From NCBI GenBank assembly GCA_035464115.1, contig DATHSN010000179.1, forward strand, positions 1 to 14,611: a stretch of DNA of 14,611 bases, given 5' to 3'. The notes beneath the pieces are model-generated. The model made no database searches. It saw only the letters and a program-made list of their open reading frames with translations, and had not been told where the DNA came from. This document shows, one piece after another, positions 13,763-14,611 of this stretch; positions within the stretch are counted from its first letter, which is position 1; each line of letters begins with the position of its first letter. Source of the stretch: DATHSN01 sp035464115 (lineage in GTDB: Bacteria; Actinomycetota; Acidimicrobiia; Acidimicrobiales; SKKL01). The translations under genes and the position numbers were made by a program.

Positions 13763-14539
13763 GTGACCCTCGCCGAGCTGTGCGCCGACCTCGCCGGGGA
13801 GCACGAGGCCCTCGACGCCGTCGTGGCCCCGCTGTCCGACGACGAGTGGCTGCGGCCCACGCCGGCGGCGGGGTGGACCGTCCGCGACCAGATCGTCCAC
13901 CTGGCGAGCGTCGACGAGATCGCCAGCCGGGTCGCCGCCGCGCCCGGCGCGTTCAGCCAGGGCCTGCCCGAGCTGTTCGGGTCGGACTGGTCGGGCGACC
14001 CCCTCACCCGCTCCTCCGAGCTCGATCCCGCCGGGGTCCTGGCCTGGTGGCGGTCGGCGCGCGCCGAGCTGCTGGCCGGGTTCGCCGAGCTCGACCCCAG
14101 CGCCCAGATGCCGTGGTTCGGGCCGCCGATGAGCGCCACGTCGTTCGCCACCGCCCGGCTCATGGAGACCTGGGCCCACGGCCAGGACGTCGTCGACGCG
14201 GTGGGCGCCGAGCGCCCGGCCACCGACCGGCTCCGCCACATCGCCCACCTGGGGGTGCGCACCCGTCGGTTCAGCTACGTGGTCCGAGGCCTCGAACCAC
14301 CGGCCGCCGAGCCCCGGGTCGAGCTCACGCTGCCGAGTGGCGAGCGGTGGATGGCGGGGCCCGTCGACGCGCCCGACCAGGTGGTCGGCCCCGCGCTCGA
14401 CTTCTGCCTGGTGGTCACCCAGCGCCGCCGCCTCGACGACGTGGCCCTCGACGTGCACGGCCCCCATGCCCGCGAGTGGCTGCTCATCGCCCAGGCCTTC
14501 GCCGGCGAGGCCACCACCACCTCCGGTCACGAGGGCTGA
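13763..14539 (+). CDS. Maleylpyruvate isomerase / DinB-like metal-binding protein (TIGR03084-like)
   Basis: 258 residues with the chosen start. The N-terminal 150 residues are a DinB-like four-helix bundle: DDEWLRPTPAAGWTVRDQIVHLASVDE places His46 at the usual first metal ligand, and LMETWAHGQDVVDAVG gives His139 with Asp142 nearby; RHIAHLGV (His159, His162) follows. This pattern is that of mycothiol-dependent maleylpyruvate isomerase-type proteins, common in Actinobacteria. The C-terminal part (VELTLPSGERWMAGP, then QRRRLDDVALDVHGPHAREWLLIAQAFAG) resembles the wHTH/SCP2-like tail of the TIGR03084 group. The specific reaction is unknown. The start could be GTG 13736, 13754 or 13763; the last is preferred because the fold begins at TLAELCADL and a GGAG lies 11 nt upstream. 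The final 72 bp of the window hold nothing recognised. Confidence 0.8.
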   Translation: MTLAELCADLAGEHEALDAVVAPLSDDEWLRPTPAAGWTVRDQIVHLASVDEIASRVAAAPGAFSQGLPELFGSDWSGDPLTRSSELDPAGVLAWWRSARAELLAGFAELDPSAQMPWFGPPMSATSFATARLMETWAHGQDVVDAVGAERPATDRLRHIAHLGVRTRRFSYVVRGLEPPAAEPRVELTLPSGERWMAGPVDAPDQVVGPALDFCLVVTQRRRLDDVALDVHGPHAREWLLIAQAFAGEATTTSGHEG

Positions 14540-14611
14540 CGCCCCGCGCCGGCTCGCCAGCTCGGTGGGGGGCGACGACCCCGGCGAAATCGGCGAACCC
14601 TGGGTGCGTGT

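Noticed and set aside
12252..13766. 504-residue plus-strand frame opposite the acyltransferase
   Set aside because: Antisense shadow with high Gly/Arg/His content, and it runs across the intergenic regulatory site.
1..14611. tRNA, rRNA, CRISPR arrays, riboswitches, insertion-sequence ends
   Set aside because: I looked for regularly spaced repeats, tRNA-like TTC arms and transposase motifs and saw none; small structured RNAs cannot be excluded by eye.

Overview
The window is about 70% G+C by eye, with GTG starts, leaderless-looking promoters and actinobacterial families (PIN-PhoH protein, WS/DGAT acyltransferase, Mtu-type VapC, TIGR03084-like metal-binding protein). It looks like an actinobacterial chromosome segment. 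Acidimicrobiia or a relative is a guess from style, not something the sequence proves. No rRNA, tRNA, CRISPR array or transposase was seen.

Layout, left to right. (1) Positions 1-509, minus strand: an open frame resembling an actinophage tail-fibre or minor tail protein, running off the left edge. It meets a sugar-type ABC permease abruptly near 505-512, in a different frame, so the permease lacks its native C-terminus. This is either a contig chimera or a real insertion/recombination. (2) 510-3268, minus: a tightly overlapping CUT1 (Ugp/Mal-like) ABC importer operon, ATPase then permease A then permease B; no substrate-binding protein is present. (3) 3502-5057, plus: a DUF35 zinc-ribbon/OB protein overlapping a thiolase-fold partner by 4 bp, a pair known in acyl-CoA and steroid side-chain metabolism. 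(4) 5065-7454, minus: a translationally coupled HDOD protein and GGDEF diguanylate cyclase, a c-di-GMP signalling unit. (5) 7600-8276, plus: a VapBC-type toxin-antitoxin pair with a probable leaderless promoter. (6) 8318-9088, minus: a DEDDy 3'-5' exonuclease. (7) 9232-10299, plus: a solitary AAA/STAND-like ATPase with a C-terminal winged helix, whose start region carries an extended -10 box inside a perfect inverted repeat. (8) 10316-11710, minus: PIN-PhoH (PhoH2) RNase/helicase, convergent with the ATPase and sharing a stem-loop that contains both stop codons. (9) 11859-13391, minus: WS/DGAT acyltransferase with a CRP-consensus palindrome immediately upstream. (10) 13437-13667, minus: a small unknown protein. 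(11) 13763-14539, plus: a DinB/mycothiol-dependent maleylpyruvate-isomerase-like protein.

Most of the window is ordinary chromosome with lipid and acyl-CoA metabolism, sugar uptake, second-messenger signalling and RNA turnover. The most unusual points are the phage-tail/permease junction at the left end, the 8770-9232 exonuclease/ATPase divergent region with two perfect inverted repeats, the terminator built from two stop codons, the CRP-like operator in front of the acyltransferase, and a thiolase-fold protein that lacks several residues expected of a condensing thiolase.
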